Assembly (NCBI GenBank): GCA_905214625.1
Contig: CAJMMQ010000001.1
Span: forward strand, 158,178-222,177
DNA from: an uncultured bacterium
GTDB taxonomy: Bacteria > Bacteroidota > Bacteroidia > Bacteroidales > Bacteroidaceae
Direction of reading: 5' to 3'
DNA length: 64,000 nt
The position numbers and the translations under genes are program-made. A model generated the notes under the pieces. It saw only the letters and a program-made list of their open reading frames with translations, did not search any database and was not told the DNA's origin. This document shows, in pieces, positions 44,918 to 53,352 of the stretch (within the stretch, counting starts at the first letter, position 1; every line of letters starts with the position of its first letter).

Positions 44918-44990
44918 ACGAAGCCCAAACCGGCTGTTACTCTTTCTGAAAGATGTAATATAATAACCGGTTTGGGCTTCGTCTTTTTTG
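44918..44990. terminator. Terminator at the end of lutABC
   Basis: ACGAAGCCCAAACCGG (44918-44933) pairs with CCGGTTTGGGCTTCGT (44967-44982), 16 bp, followed by CTTTTTTG. The 33-base loop holds a small TTTCTGAAA hairpin. It can also serve the convergent gene at 45013. Confidence 0.8.
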
Positions 44991-45012
44991 TTTATTATGA
45001 TTATTGTAGGCG

Positions 45013-45933
45013 TCAGAGTTCGAAGAAGAGCTTCTGCGTAACCGAGCATCCTATGGCCTCCTTAAAGTCGCAGAGGCCGTTGTTGGGCACCCCGTCTTCG
45101 GTTGACGGACCGATGTCGAGAATCCTGAACCCTTTTTTGTAGTAATATCCGAATATCTTGTATGCCAGAAAATTCATCGTTCTGAGGTTGGAATATTCTT
45201 TCAAGTCGCCCCAGTAAATCACCTGTGCCACATCCTCCGTTACCTTAAACACCTGTGCGGCAGCCACATCTGTGCCGTTGTGCGACACCACAAAGAAGTC
45301 GGCATCAATTATTTTCACTGTGTCGGCAACGTCTTGCAGACTCATTCTGAGCGGATAGCCGTGTTCCTTGCGGTTGATGCTTATCACGCCGTAGGCCCTC
45401 GATATGTCGTCGGCATTACTGCTGTCGAGGTGAGTCATTGCGAAATTTCCGGCCAATGCCTTATGTAGGTTCTTGCGTGCGCTCCGGTCTATGAAACTTT
45501 CATAATGCGGAAATATCGACAGGTCGAAGTGATAGTTGAGGTCGATGTTGGTCAGCCGGCCGTTTCTGAACATCACGTTTGCCCATTTCGAGAGCTGCGT
45601 ATCGTCGTAGACCGACGGCTGCAGCGTTATCTTTATCTTCTTGTCATGGCTTTTGCCCCAGTCTTTCAGCAGAGCTGCGGCCTCGTCCATATATGCAATG
45701 CGCTGCGGTGTATTCATGTTGAAACCGCCGTAGGGAGCAGAGAACGGACTGCACATGCAGTCGCCTTTCTCGCCGAGTACAATCGAGAATCTTGTCTTGT
45801 TGTCCTTAATCAGAATGTAGTGAACGCCGTTGGTCTTGGCCTTGTTAAGCTCTGAAAACTCCGGCGTGTTGTATATGTGGGCATAAAATCCTGCCTGAGC
45901 GTATTCTTCGGCGGTAACTTCGTATAGTTGCAT
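45013..45933 (-). CDS. GNAT/FemAB-like acyltransferase, candidate amino-sugar N-acyltransferase
   Basis: A 306-residue cytoplasmic protein with a two-lobed GNAT plan like FemAB. The C-terminal lobe (about 150-300) has SRAYGVISINRKEHGYPLR, FFVVSHNGTDVAAAQVF, VIYWGDLKEYSNLRTMNFL and YYKKGFRILDIGPSTEDG. It is last in a minus-strand run after a DegT aminotransferase and an FdtA/QdtA isomerase (13 bp from the aminotransferase gene), so it is a good candidate to acylate the 3-amino group of the dTDP sugar, a step done in known pathways by hexapeptide-repeat FdtC/QdtC. That role is inference. Confidence 0.75.
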   Translation of the reverse strand: MQLYEVTAEEYAQAGFYAHIYNTPEFSELNKAKTNGVHYILIKDNKTRFSIVLGEKGDCMCSPFSAPYGGFNMNTPQRIAYMDEAAALLKDWGKSHDKKIKITLQPSVYDDTQLSKWANVMFRNGRLTNIDLNYHFDLSIFPHYESFIDRSARKNLHKALAGNFAMTHLDSSNADDISRAYGVISINRKEHGYPLRMSLQDVADTVKIIDADFFVVSHNGTDVAAAQVFKVTEDVAQVIYWGDLKEYSNLRTMNFLAYKIFGYYYKKGFRILDIGPSTEDGVPNNGLCDFKEAIGCSVTQKLFFEL

Positions 45934-45946
45934 ACGGCTGGTCGGC

Positions 45947-47053
45947 TTAAAAGTTGTTGAGAAGTTCTATCACATAGTCCTGCTCCTTCTCGTCGAGCGC
46001 AGGACTCATGGGCAGGCTCAGTTCCTGCCGGTGTATCCGTTCTGTCACCGGCAACTGCAACGAGGCCAGGCTTTCATAGCATTTCTGCTTGTGCGGGGCA
46101 ATGGGGTAGTGCACTTCTGTCTGCACTCCGTGCTCGCTAAGATAGGCTTTCAGTTCGTCGCGCCTTTCACAAAGAATGGGAAAAATGTGGAAAACACTGT
46201 TCTCCCAATATTTTTCTGACGGCACTTTTATGTCCTTGTTGTTTATGTTCCTTATGTAACGCAGCGCCTTGTCGCGTCTCAGTCTGTTGTCTTCGTCGAG
46301 ATATTTCAGCTTGACATCAAGCACGGCGGCCTGCAGTTCGTCTATGCGGCTGTTTCGTCCTATGTGGTCGAATATATATTTTCTGGCCGAGCCATAGTTG
46401 CCCAATGAGCGCACCATGTCGGCAAGTTCGCTGTCGTTTGTAGTCACGGCGCCTGCGTCTCCCAGTGCGCCGAGGTTCTTTGTCGGGTAAAAGCTATGTC
46501 CTGCGGCATCGCCCAGTGCTCCCGTGCGTATGCCGTTGTGTGTGCAGCCGTGTGCCTGTGCGTTGTCTTCAATAAGCTTCAGATTATGTTTTCTGCACAG
46601 TTCGCCAATTTTTTTGGTGTATGCGCAGCGTCCGTAAAGATGTACAATCATAATGGCTTTGGTGCGTCCGGTTATTGTATGTTCAATAAGTCTGTCGTCT
46701 ATTTGCAGCGTCTCAATGTCCGGTTCAACCATTATGGGCACCAGTTTGTTCTCTGTAACGGCCAGTATTGATGCTATATAAGTGTTTGCCGGAACGATAA
46801 CCTCGTCGCCTTCCCTCATTACGCCCATTTCGATGTAGGCTCTCAGAATGAGCGTTAGCGCGTCGAGTCCGTTGCCGCAGCCTACGCAATGGGCCGTACC
46901 GATGTATGCCGCAAAGTCGTGTTCAAAGCGTTCTGTCTCTTTGCCGCGCAGATACCATCCGCTGTTTACAACCCTCTTGACGGCTTCCTCTATTTCAGAC
47001 GAATATCTTTCGGTGTTTTTTGTCAGGTCAGAATATTTTATAATTTTGTTCAT
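45947..47053 (-). CDS. DegT/DnrJ/EryC1 family sugar aminotransferase (QdtB/FdtB-like)
   Basis: A 368-residue PLP aminotransferase acting on a dTDP-3-keto-6-deoxyhexose. Key parts: N-terminal [49 protein letters not shown] and the PLP Lys in [14 protein letters not shown]. The frame extends to 47170; the Met at 47053 matches family starts, and the ATG at 47074 just after the previous stop is an alternative. Next to the FdtA/QdtA isomerase that makes the 3-keto substrate, it would form the dTDP-3-amino-3,6-dideoxy sugar (Qui3N or Fuc3N). The exact epimer cannot be told. Confidence 0.9.
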   Translation of the reverse strand: MNKIIKYSDLTKNTERYSSEIEEAVKRVVNSGWYLRGKETERFEHDFAAYIGTAHCVGCGNGLDALTLILRAYIEMGVMREGDEVIVPANTYIASILAVTENKLVPIMVEPDIETLQIDDRLIEHTITGRTKAIMIVHLYGRCAYTKKIGELCRKHNLKLIEDNAQAHGCTHNGIRTGALGDAAGHSFYPTKNLGALGDAGAVTTNDSELADMVRSLGNYGSARKYIFDHIGRNSRIDELQAAVLDVKLKYLDEDNRLRRDKALRYIRNINNKDIKVPSEKYWENSVFHIFPILCERRDELKAYLSEHGVQTEVHYPIAPHKQKCYESLASLQLPVTERIHRQELSLPMSPALDEKEQDYVIELLNNF

Positions 47054-47075
47054 CTTTACATTTTTTGCTTGCATG

Positions 47076-47486
47076 TTATAGCTCTTGCGGCTTGTCCTTG
47101 ACGTATCCCAGATAGTCGTTATAGTCGCGTATGTAGTCTTCTTCCTCAAATCTTTCAGAAGCAAGCACAAGGCATACCGCTCCCGATGAGAAATCGTCGA
47201 GTGTTCGCCAGATGTTCACGTCGATGAAAAGTCCTTGATATGGATGGTTAAGAAGGTACGTGTGTTTTTCGTTTCCATCATCTAGTGTTACAGTAAAACT
47301 TCCGCTTACCGCAACAAGCAGTTCCTTGCACTGCTTGTGAGCATGTCCTCCGCGGTGTTCGCCACTCGGCACGTCATAAACCCAATAAACACGCTTTATG
47401 TCGAAAGGAATGTTCTTAATGCTTTCAGCTACAGTCAGATTGCCGCGTGGATCTATTATTTTGGGTAGTTCAATTATTTTATTCAT
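47076..47486 (-). CDS. FdtA/QdtA-type dTDP-sugar 3,4-ketoisomerase
   Basis: A 136-residue small cupin that moves the keto group of dTDP-4-keto-6-deoxy-glucose from C4 to C3. Cupin residues in [21 protein letters not shown] (about 42-62) include the catalytic His pair, and the fold continues through FTVTLDDG and [13 protein letters not shown]. Length typical of FdtA/QdtA/WxcM-like proteins. It is upstream of the DegT aminotransferase (22 bp) and works on the product of RfbB at 49.1 kb. Confidence 0.92.
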   Translation of the reverse strand: MNKIIELPKIIDPRGNLTVAESIKNIPFDIKRVYWVYDVPSGEHRGGHAHKQCKELLVAVSGSFTVTLDDGNEKHTYLLNHPYQGLFIDVNIWRTLDDFSSGAVCLVLASERFEEEDYIRDYNDYLGYVKDKPQEL

Positions 47487-47522
47487 ATTAATTATTTTAA
47501 GGTTTTAGGCTTATATGGCGGT

Positions 47523-47556
47523 ACGACGGAGCGTAGACATGCTCTTGCTCCGTCGT
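47523..47556. terminator. Hairpin between purT and the FdtA/QdtA gene
   Basis: ACGACGGAGC (47523-47532) pairs with GCTCCGTCGT (47547-47556), 10 bp. On the minus strand no T-run follows; on the plus strand ATCTTTTTT lies 10 bases later. Possible partial stop between purT and the sugar genes. Confidence 0.45.
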
Positions 47557-47573
47557 TGCTTATGGCATCTTTT

Positions 47574-48734
47574 TTATTTTATTACGGTTTCTGCCAGTCG
47601 CTTGGCCTTGTCTCTCAGTGCTGTTGTGTCAGCATCTGCATCTCCGTAGCAAAGCACTACGCCCATGCGTCTGTTAACGTGTTGTTCCTGTTTTCCGAAG
47701 ATGCGCAGGCGTGTATAGTCTTCTTTCAGAACGTCGAGCATGTTGTATTCGGGTTCGTGGTGAGCCTCCTCTTTGGCCAGGACAACGGCGCTTGCGCCTG
47801 CATGTTCAAGATGTATGGCCGGAATTGGCAGCCCCATTACGGCACGGAAGTGCAGTTCAAACTCGTTGAGGTTAAGAGTATGGCCGAGCGTTACCATGCC
47901 TGTGTCGTGCGGACGGGGTGAAAGTTCTGAGAATATGACGCCTTTGTCACGGCTGAGGAAGAACTCCACGCCCCATATTCCAGCTCCTGTGAGCGCCTTT
48001 GTAACAGCTTCCGCCATGTGTTGCGCTTCTTTGAGGTCGGCCTCGCAGAGTGCAAACGGCTGCCAGCTTTCGCGGTAGTCGCCGCTCTTCTGTACGTGCC
48101 CTATCGGCGGACAGAAGAGTGTAGGGCCGTCTTTCTGTGTAACAGTCAGGAGTGTAAACTCACTGTCGAAGTGTATAAATTCCTCGATTATTATTTCCTT
48201 TACGTCTCCGCGGCTGCCTTCCATGGCTGCATTGAAGGCCGTTTCGAGTTCATCAGCAGACTTTACAATGCTCTGTCCGTGTCCGGATGATGACATCAGA
48301 GGCTTTATAACACATGGAAAACCGATTTCTTTCGAGTGCTCTTTCAGTTCATCGAGTGTTTTGGCATAGAAATATTTGGCTGTTTTCAGTCCAAGTTCCT
48401 TTGCTGCCAGGTCGCGTATGGCCTTGCGGTTCATGGTGAAGTTCACGGCACGTGCGCTTGGAACAACCTGTATTCCTTCTTTTTCAAAGTCGAAAAGACG
48501 TTCCGTGCGTATGGCTTCTATTTCCGGAACGATGATGTCCGGCTGATGTTTTTTCACCACTTTGTCGAGCGCATCGCCGTCGAGCATGCTGAATACTTCG
48601 CATTCATCTGCCACCTGCATTGCCGGAGCATTGGCGTAGCGGTCGCATGCGATAACGTATTGTCCGGCACGTTTGGCCGCAATAACAAATTCCTTGCCCA
48701 GTTCTCCCGAGCCTAAAAGCAATATCTTCTTCAT
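47574..48734 (-). CDS. purT: Formate-dependent phosphoribosylglycinamide formyltransferase
   Basis: A 386-residue ATP-grasp enzyme making formyl-GAR from GAR, formate and ATP in purine synthesis, without folate. Seen: [17 protein letters not shown] (start), [17 protein letters not shown]-grasp loop [30 protein letters not shown] and [11 protein letters not shown]. Length equals E. coli PurT. It sits between the amino-sugar genes without metabolic reason. The preceding small gene ends 3 bp before it. Confidence 0.95.
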   Translation of the reverse strand: MKKILLLGSGELGKEFVIAAKRAGQYVIACDRYANAPAMQVADECEVFSMLDGDALDKVVKKHQPDIIVPEIEAIRTERLFDFEKEGIQVVPSARAVNFTMNRKAIRDLAAKELGLKTAKYFYAKTLDELKEHSKEIGFPCVIKPLMSSSGHGQSIVKSADELETAFNAAMEGSRGDVKEIIIEEFIHFDSEFTLLTVTQKDGPTLFCPPIGHVQKSGDYRESWQPFALCEADLKEAQHMAEAVTKALTGAGIWGVEFFLSRDKGVIFSELSPRPHDTGMVTLGHTLNLNEFELHFRAVMGLPIPAIHLEHAGASAVVLAKEEAHHEPEYNMLDVLKEDYTRLRIFGKQEQHVNRRMGVVLCYGDADADTTALRDKAKRLAETVIK

Positions 48735-48737
48735 TGT

Positions 48738-49037
48738 TTATTCTTTGATTAATTGTTTTACCATCTGCCATTCTGGGGATACGGCCATTCTCCTTACATT
48801 CGCCTCTATGATTTTTCTCATTGTTTCGGGGCTTACGTTGTGTTCCTTTGCAATGTCTTCAAGCGGTTTGACATCGTTGCCGAACAGTCCGTAATACTGT
48901 TGAAGCACGGCTTCGTCGTCAGCGTAGATAAGGTGCATTATGTGCTTTATGTAATGTTCAATCTTTTCGCTTACGCAATGCGGTTCTTTGCCGAGTCTTA
49001 TCAGAAAATCCTGAAGCTCTTGTGAGAGTGCGTCCAT
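48738..49037 (-). CDS. Small sigma-region-4-like protein of unknown function
   Basis: A 99-residue cytoplasmic protein. The second half, YYGLFGNDVKPLEDIAKEHN and VSPETMRKIIEANVRRMA, looks like region 4 of sigma-70: a helix-turn-helix with LEDIAKEHNVSPETMRKI in the place of LEEIGKEFNVTRERIRQI. No regions 1-3 are present, so it is not a sigma factor itself; it may bind -35-like DNA or RNA polymerase. It is 3 bp upstream of purT and probably co-transcribed. This homology is by eye and should be taken as tentative. Confidence 0.65.
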   Translation of the reverse strand: MDALSQELQDFLIRLGKEPHCVSEKIEHYIKHIMHLIYADDEAVLQQYYGLFGNDVKPLEDIAKEHNVSPETMRKIIEANVRRMAVSPEWQMVKQLIKE

Positions 49038-49087
49038 CTTGATAAAAGAATGTTATGAAAAGTTGTTATTATTATATATGTTTGACA

Positions 49088-49128
49088 AATGTCAGAAAAT
49101 GGAGTGTGATACATCATTTCCTGACATT
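49088..49128 (-). terminator. Hairpin after rfbB
   Basis: AATGTCAGAAAATG (49088-49101) pairs with CATTTCCTGACATT (49115-49128) with one mismatch. On the minus strand it lies just after the rfbB stop and before the small sigma-4-like gene; the following T content is modest. Confidence 0.5.
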
Positions 49129-49139
49129 ATCTTTTGTGG

Positions 49140-50288
49140 TTATCTGTTTGAATACATCTGCTCGTAATACTTCTGATAATCGCCGCTTGTAACCTCTTTC
49201 ACCCAGTCTTGGTTTTCGAGATTCCATTTAATCGTCTTAACAATGCCGTCGGCAAACTTTGTCTCAGGATACCATCCTAGCTCATTCTTGATTTTTGTCG
49301 GGTCGATGGCATAGCGCTGGTCGTGGCCCAGGCGGTCTTTAACGAACGTGATAAGGCTGTCGTTAATCCAGTCGATGGCTATCTCGCCGTCAGTGTCTTT
49401 CACCTGTTTCTTCAGTATCTTGCGCAGCTCTTTGTTTTCGGCCATCATGTCGTGAATGGTCTTTATCGTCAGTTTTACGATGTCGATGTTAGTCATTTCG
49501 TTGTGGCCTCCGACGTTATACACTTCTCCTTCCTTGCCTTCGCGCACCACAAGGTCTATGGCCTTGCAGTGGTCTTCTACATAAAGCCAGTCTCTCACGT
49601 TGTCTCCCTTGCCGTAAACCGGGAGCTGTTTGCCTTCAAGAATATTGTTTATTATCAGCGGAATAAGCTTTTCGGGGAAGTGGTAAGGACCGTAGTTGTT
49701 AGAGCATCTTGTTATTGTTACAGGCATGTGGTAAGTGTCGTGGTATGCCATGACAATCATGTCGGCACTTGTCTTTGAAGCACTGTAAGGACTGTGGGGG
49801 CAGAGCGGTGTCTTTTCTGTAAAGTAGCCTTCCTTGCCCAGTGAACCGTACACTTCGTCGGTGCTGACCTGATGGAAGCGTTTGCCTGCTTTCCATACGG
49901 GGTATCCCGTTTCATCTTTTCCTGTAACCCATGCTTTTCTTGCAGCGTCGAGCAGGTTTTGCGTACCGAGAATGTTTGTTTCGAGAAACAGTTGGGGATT
50001 CTCTATGCTGCGGTCAACATGACTTTCGGCGGCAAAGTTTACAACATAGTCAATATCGTTTTCTGAAAATATCTTGTCGGCCAGTTTGCTGTCGCGTATG
50101 TCTCCGTGTACAAACACGCATCTCCTGCCGTCAATATCGTCTTTTATTGTACCATAATTACCTGCGTATGTAAGCAAGTCGAGCACAATTATCTTGATGT
50201 CGTCTTCCTTATATTTTTTATAGAGAAGATATTTAATAAAATTTGAGCCGATAAATCCGGCAGCTCCGGTAACAAGATAAGTTTTCAT
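49140..50288 (-). CDS. rfbB: dTDP-glucose 4,6-dehydratase
   Basis: A 382-residue NAD-dependent short-chain dehydrogenase-type enzyme converting dTDP-glucose to dTDP-4-keto-6-deoxyglucose. GAAGFIGSNFIKYL binds NAD; FAAESHVDRSIENP, STDEVYGSLG and the YSASK catalytic Tyr-Lys are present, with CSNNYGPYHFPEKLIP for the sugar. It supplies the substrate of the FdtA/QdtA isomerase located 1.7 kb downstream. The RmlA thymidylyltransferase is not in the window, so dTDP-glucose must come from elsewhere. Confidence 0.95.
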   Translation of the reverse strand: MKTYLVTGAAGFIGSNFIKYLLYKKYKEDDIKIIVLDLLTYAGNYGTIKDDIDGRRCVFVHGDIRDSKLADKIFSENDIDYVVNFAAESHVDRSIENPQLFLETNILGTQNLLDAARKAWVTGKDETGYPVWKAGKRFHQVSTDEVYGSLGKEGYFTEKTPLCPHSPYSASKTSADMIVMAYHDTYHMPVTITRCSNNYGPYHFPEKLIPLIINNILEGKQLPVYGKGDNVRDWLYVEDHCKAIDLVVREGKEGEVYNVGGHNEMTNIDIVKLTIKTIHDMMAENKELRKILKKQVKDTDGEIAIDWINDSLITFVKDRLGHDQRYAIDPTKIKNELGWYPETKFADGIVKTIKWNLENQDWVKEVTSGDYQKYYEQMYSNR

Positions 50289-50339
50289 ATTATTGATTTT
50301 TATTGTTAGTATTCTTATTTAAGATAACTCGTTTTTTGC

Positions 50340-50858
50340 CTAAAAATTGTGTCCGTCAGCTTTTCTTGGGTCTGATAATGTAACAACCTCAAGGTCTTTA
50401 AAGGTATTTCCGTCTATCGTGAGCCTTATCAGAGTGCGGTCTTTATGCCATCCTTGCAGTCCGGCAGCCCCGGGGTTTATGTGCAGCAGGTTTAGCGTTT
50501 TGTCGAATTTAACTTTAAGGATGTGCGAGTGTCCGCTTATGAAAAGCTGTGGCGGCATGGCGTATATCGAGCCTCTGATGCTTGCGTCGTAGTTGCCCGG
50601 ATAGCCTCCGATATGCTTCATCAGCACCTCGGTGTCCTCACATTTCCAGCGTAAAGTCTCTCTGAACATACGCCTGAGGTCGCCTCCGTCGCAGTTGCCG
50701 TAGACGGCTCTAAGCGTGCGGTATTCTGCCAGCTTTTGTGCCACCTCGAGCGAACCAATGTCTCCTGCATGCCATATTTCATCGCATGGCTCAAAATATT
50801 TCAGGTATTTCTCGTCCCAATAGGCGTGTGTGTCGCTTATTATCCCTATGCGTTTCAT
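50340..50858 (-). CDS. YfcE/MJ0936-type metallophosphoesterase
   Basis: A 172-residue calcineurin-like phosphoesterase. Metal ligands: ISDTHAYWDE (Asp, His), WHAGDIGS (Asp), YGNCDGG (Asn), and SGHSHI (His-X-His) with GAAG nearby. Short form of the YfcE family with broad phosphodiesterase activity; the natural substrate is unknown. Cytoplasmic. It lies between rfbB and a cytidylate-kinase-like gene on the same strand, with gaps of 51 and 83 bp. Confidence 0.9.
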   Translation of the reverse strand: MKRIGIISDTHAYWDEKYLKYFEPCDEIWHAGDIGSLEVAQKLAEYRTLRAVYGNCDGGDLRRMFRETLRWKCEDTEVLMKHIGGYPGNYDASIRGSIYAMPPQLFISGHSHILKVKFDKTLNLLHINPGAAGLQGWHKDRTLIRLTIDGNTFKDLEVVTLSDPRKADGHNF

Positions 50859-50941
50859 AATTCATTAACGGCTTTTTGTTATGCGATAATGCTGCTGGCA
50901 GCCGGCGCTGGACAATAATGCCAGGCCGTGCTGCATCGGTA

Positions 50942-51571
50942 TTATTTTAAGTTCAGGCTCTTTATGACAAACTCTTTCAGAAAGTCGGCAGTGCCTTCAA
51001 TTCCAAGCAGACTTGAGTTTACGCACAGGTCGTATGACGTGCTGTGTCCCCATTTCTTGCCCGTATAATAGTTATAGTATGAGGAGCGGCTGTCTTCCTT
51101 GTTTTCGATAATCTTTTTTGCCTCCTCCTTGCTGCAGTTGTGTCTCTTGCATACACGTTCTATGCGTTCGTCCATGTTTGCGGTTATGAAGACGCTTACC
51201 ATGTCGTTAAAGTCGCGGAGCACGTAGTCGGCACATCTGCCTACAAAGACACACGAGTGGGCTTCTGCCGCCTTGCGTATGGCATCGCTCTGAAACTGGA
51301 ACAGGCTTTCCTGCGACAGCTTGTTGTTGTAAAAGCAGTTGTCTGATATATAAGGCACATGCATGTGGAACAACGACTTGAAAAATCCTTTTTTCTCATC
51401 GTTCTGCTCAAAAAATTTTTCACTGAATCCGCTTTCTTTCGCTGCGAGGTTCAGCAGCTCGCGGTCGTAAAACTTACATCCAAATTCGTTTGCAAGCATC
51501 TTTGCTATAATAAGTCCGCCGCTTCCGAGTTGTCTTCCTACGTTAATTATTATTTTCTTCTTGGTTTCCAT
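50942..51571 (-). CDS. Cytidylate kinase-like family protein
   Basis: A 209-residue P-loop nucleotide kinase-like protein (PF13189 type). NVGRQLGSGGLIIAKMLA is an altered P-loop near the start (GRxxGSGG instead of GxxGxGKST), then YDRELLNLAAKESGF and the CVFVGRCADYVL and KRHNCSKEEAKKII segments. Distinct from the classical Cmk at 21.1 kb. Substrate not established. Its first 29 bp overlap the end of the MATE pump gene in another frame, so the two are translationally linked. Confidence 0.85.
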   Translation of the reverse strand: METKKKIIINVGRQLGSGGLIIAKMLANEFGCKFYDRELLNLAAKESGFSEKFFEQNDEKKGFFKSLFHMHVPYISDNCFYNNKLSQESLFQFQSDAIRKAAEAHSCVFVGRCADYVLRDFNDMVSVFITANMDERIERVCKRHNCSKEEAKKIIENKEDSRSSYYNYYTGKKWGHSTSYDLCVNSSLLGIEGTADFLKEFVIKSLNLK

Positions 51572-52931
51572 AAGGCACGGCTTTATTTTGTTTTTTGAAT
51601 TTTCTCATATATTTTGTCATCATTACTGCGGCTATTATTGAGGCAATGGTGTCTGCTGTTGGCAGAGATATCCACACACCGTCGAGTTTAAAGAAGTGTG
51701 GGAGGATAATCAGCAGCGGCAGAAGGAACAGCATCTGTCGTGACAGCGACAGGAATATGCTTATCTTTGCCTTGCCGATGCTTTGGAAAAAGTTTGTGAT
51801 AACCATCTGGTATCCTACAAACGGGAAGGCTGCCATGTTTATTTTTATTGCCCGCATGGCTTTGTCTATTAGTTCGGCATCTGTCGTAAACAGTCGTGCG
51901 CACTGATAAGGAAAGATGTGTACAATCAGAAATCCTGTTGTGGTTATAGCTGTTCCTGCTATTATTGCGCATTTCAGCACTTTCATCAGGCGGTCGAAGC
52001 GCTGTGCGCCATAGTTATATCCTGCAATAGGAAGCATGCCCTGGTTTAATCCCATTGTTACCATTATAAATACAAATGCCACCTTATTGGCTATTCCGTA
52101 TGCACCAACGGCCATGTCGCCTCCATATTTATATAAACTGGTGTTGATGAATATAACCACAATACACGCACAAACGTTCATTGCAAACGGCGACATACCG
52201 ATGCCGATGATATTTTTCAGGATGTTGCTTCTCAGCTTGTATATGCCTTTTTTAAAGTGCACTATCTCCTTTGGCTTGGTGAACAGCCATAACTGCCATG
52301 CAAGCGATGCGATTTGTGATATTACCGTGGCCAGGGCCGCTCCCTGTATTCCCATTTTCATCGGCCAGATAAATATCGGTGCCAAAATGGTGTTGAGAAC
52401 CACAGACGACATCGTGGCAAACATGGCGTGGCGCGGCTTTCCCACGGCGCGCAGTATGGCATTCATGCCGAAGAATGTTTGCGAGAACACGTTGCCGGCT
52501 AAAACCACGAGCATGTATTCGCGCGCATAAGGAATAGTGTTTTCGCTCGCACCGAAAAAGTAGAGTATCGGGTCGAGAAAAAGCAGTGATATAACTCCGA
52601 AGGCTACTCCCACAATGATGTTCAGTACAATGCTGTTTCCGAATATCAGCTCAGCTTTTCGATAGTCTTTTTGTCCAAGCTTTACCGATATACATGTAGA
52701 TGAACCGATGCCGACTGCGGCTCCGAATGCAGCCGAGAGGTTCATCAGGGGGAACGTTATCGCCAGTCCTGATATTGCCAGTGGACCTACGCCTTGACCT
52801 ATAAAAATACTGTCAATCATGTTGTACAGCGAGGCCGCCGTCATCGCTATGATGGCGGGCAGGGCATATTGCATAAGCAGTTTGCCCACCGGTTTTGTTC
52901 CCAGTTCAAGTGTTGCTTGTTTATTATCCAT
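51543..52931 (-). CDS. MATE family efflux transporter
   Basis: A 462-residue inner-membrane protein with about 12 helices in two halves, and the N-terminal TKPVGKLLMQYALPAIIAMTAASLYNMIDSIFIGQGVG typical of the DinF/NorM-like MATE group. It exports drugs or metabolites with sodium or proton. Length typical. Its 3' end overlaps the cytidylate-kinase-like gene by 29 bp. Promoter seen about 25 bp upstream of the start. Confidence 0.92.
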   Translation of the reverse strand: MDNKQATLELGTKPVGKLLMQYALPAIIAMTAASLYNMIDSIFIGQGVGPLAISGLAITFPLMNLSAAFGAAVGIGSSTCISVKLGQKDYRKAELIFGNSIVLNIIVGVAFGVISLLFLDPILYFFGASENTIPYAREYMLVVLAGNVFSQTFFGMNAILRAVGKPRHAMFATMSSVVLNTILAPIFIWPMKMGIQGAALATVISQIASLAWQLWLFTKPKEIVHFKKGIYKLRSNILKNIIGIGMSPFAMNVCACIVVIFINTSLYKYGGDMAVGAYGIANKVAFVFIMVTMGLNQGMLPIAGYNYGAQRFDRLMKVLKCAIIAGTAITTTGFLIVHIFPYQCARLFTTDAELIDKAMRAIKINMAAFPFVGYQMVITNFFQSIGKAKISIFLSLSRQMLFLLPLLIILPHFFKLDGVWISLPTADTIASIIAAVMMTKYMRKFKKQNKAVPYGNQEENNN

Positions 52932-52956
52932 AATGCTATACCAATCTTAATCTGTG

Positions 52957-52987
52957 CAAAGTTACTGTATGTTGGTCTAATTGCAAA
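52957..52987 (-). promoter_or_regulatory. Promoter of the MATE gene
   Basis: On the minus strand TTTG (52987-52984), 19 bases, TAACTTTG (52964-52957): perfect Bacteroidetes consensus. The leader is about 20 bases, so the transcript start is close to the ATG at 52931. Confidence 0.8.
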
Positions 52988-53264
52988 GTAAATTGTTGTA
53001 AAAAACTGTTTTTGTTTGTTTTCATGCCAATGTTTTTGTTTTGTTTGCCGGCTGTTGGTACTTGTGTTGTCTGTATTGCCCGCTGTCTGTAAGGCATAAA
53101 ATTCTCTGTGTGCGAAAAGCTGATAGCCGTTTCATACTAAGCTGTCTGACGTGTTGTTTCAATCACAAAAAGCGTATATTCAAAGGGCTTTTGACATCAT
53201 GTCTGAACAGGGGCTTGTCAGGCTGTATTTGGGTTTAAAAATGCCCGTCAATGTTTGATTTTAC

Positions 53265-53352
53265 AAAACACGGCAAATCGCATTCCAAAAGGTGCCCTTT
53301 TAGCGTGCGATTTGTGGCCTTTTACAGCGTGAAAGGCCACCTTTTGCAAAAG
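53265..53352. repeat. 22-bp dyad repeat array B (4 units)
   Basis: Units at 53265, 53287, 53309 and 53331, strictly 22 bp. Units 2-4 are nearly the same as those of array A (34579-34644), sharing the tract TTTTAGCGTGCGATTTGTGG. The last unit has AAAGG-CCA-CCTTT. Between divergent genes, about 250 bp from each promoter. Confidence 0.85.

Noticed and set aside
1340..53352. 22-bp arrays as CRISPR arrays
   Set aside because: Units are contiguous, degenerate and symmetric, with a variable part of only about 7 bases; no repeat-spacer alternation of CRISPR size and no cas genes are seen.
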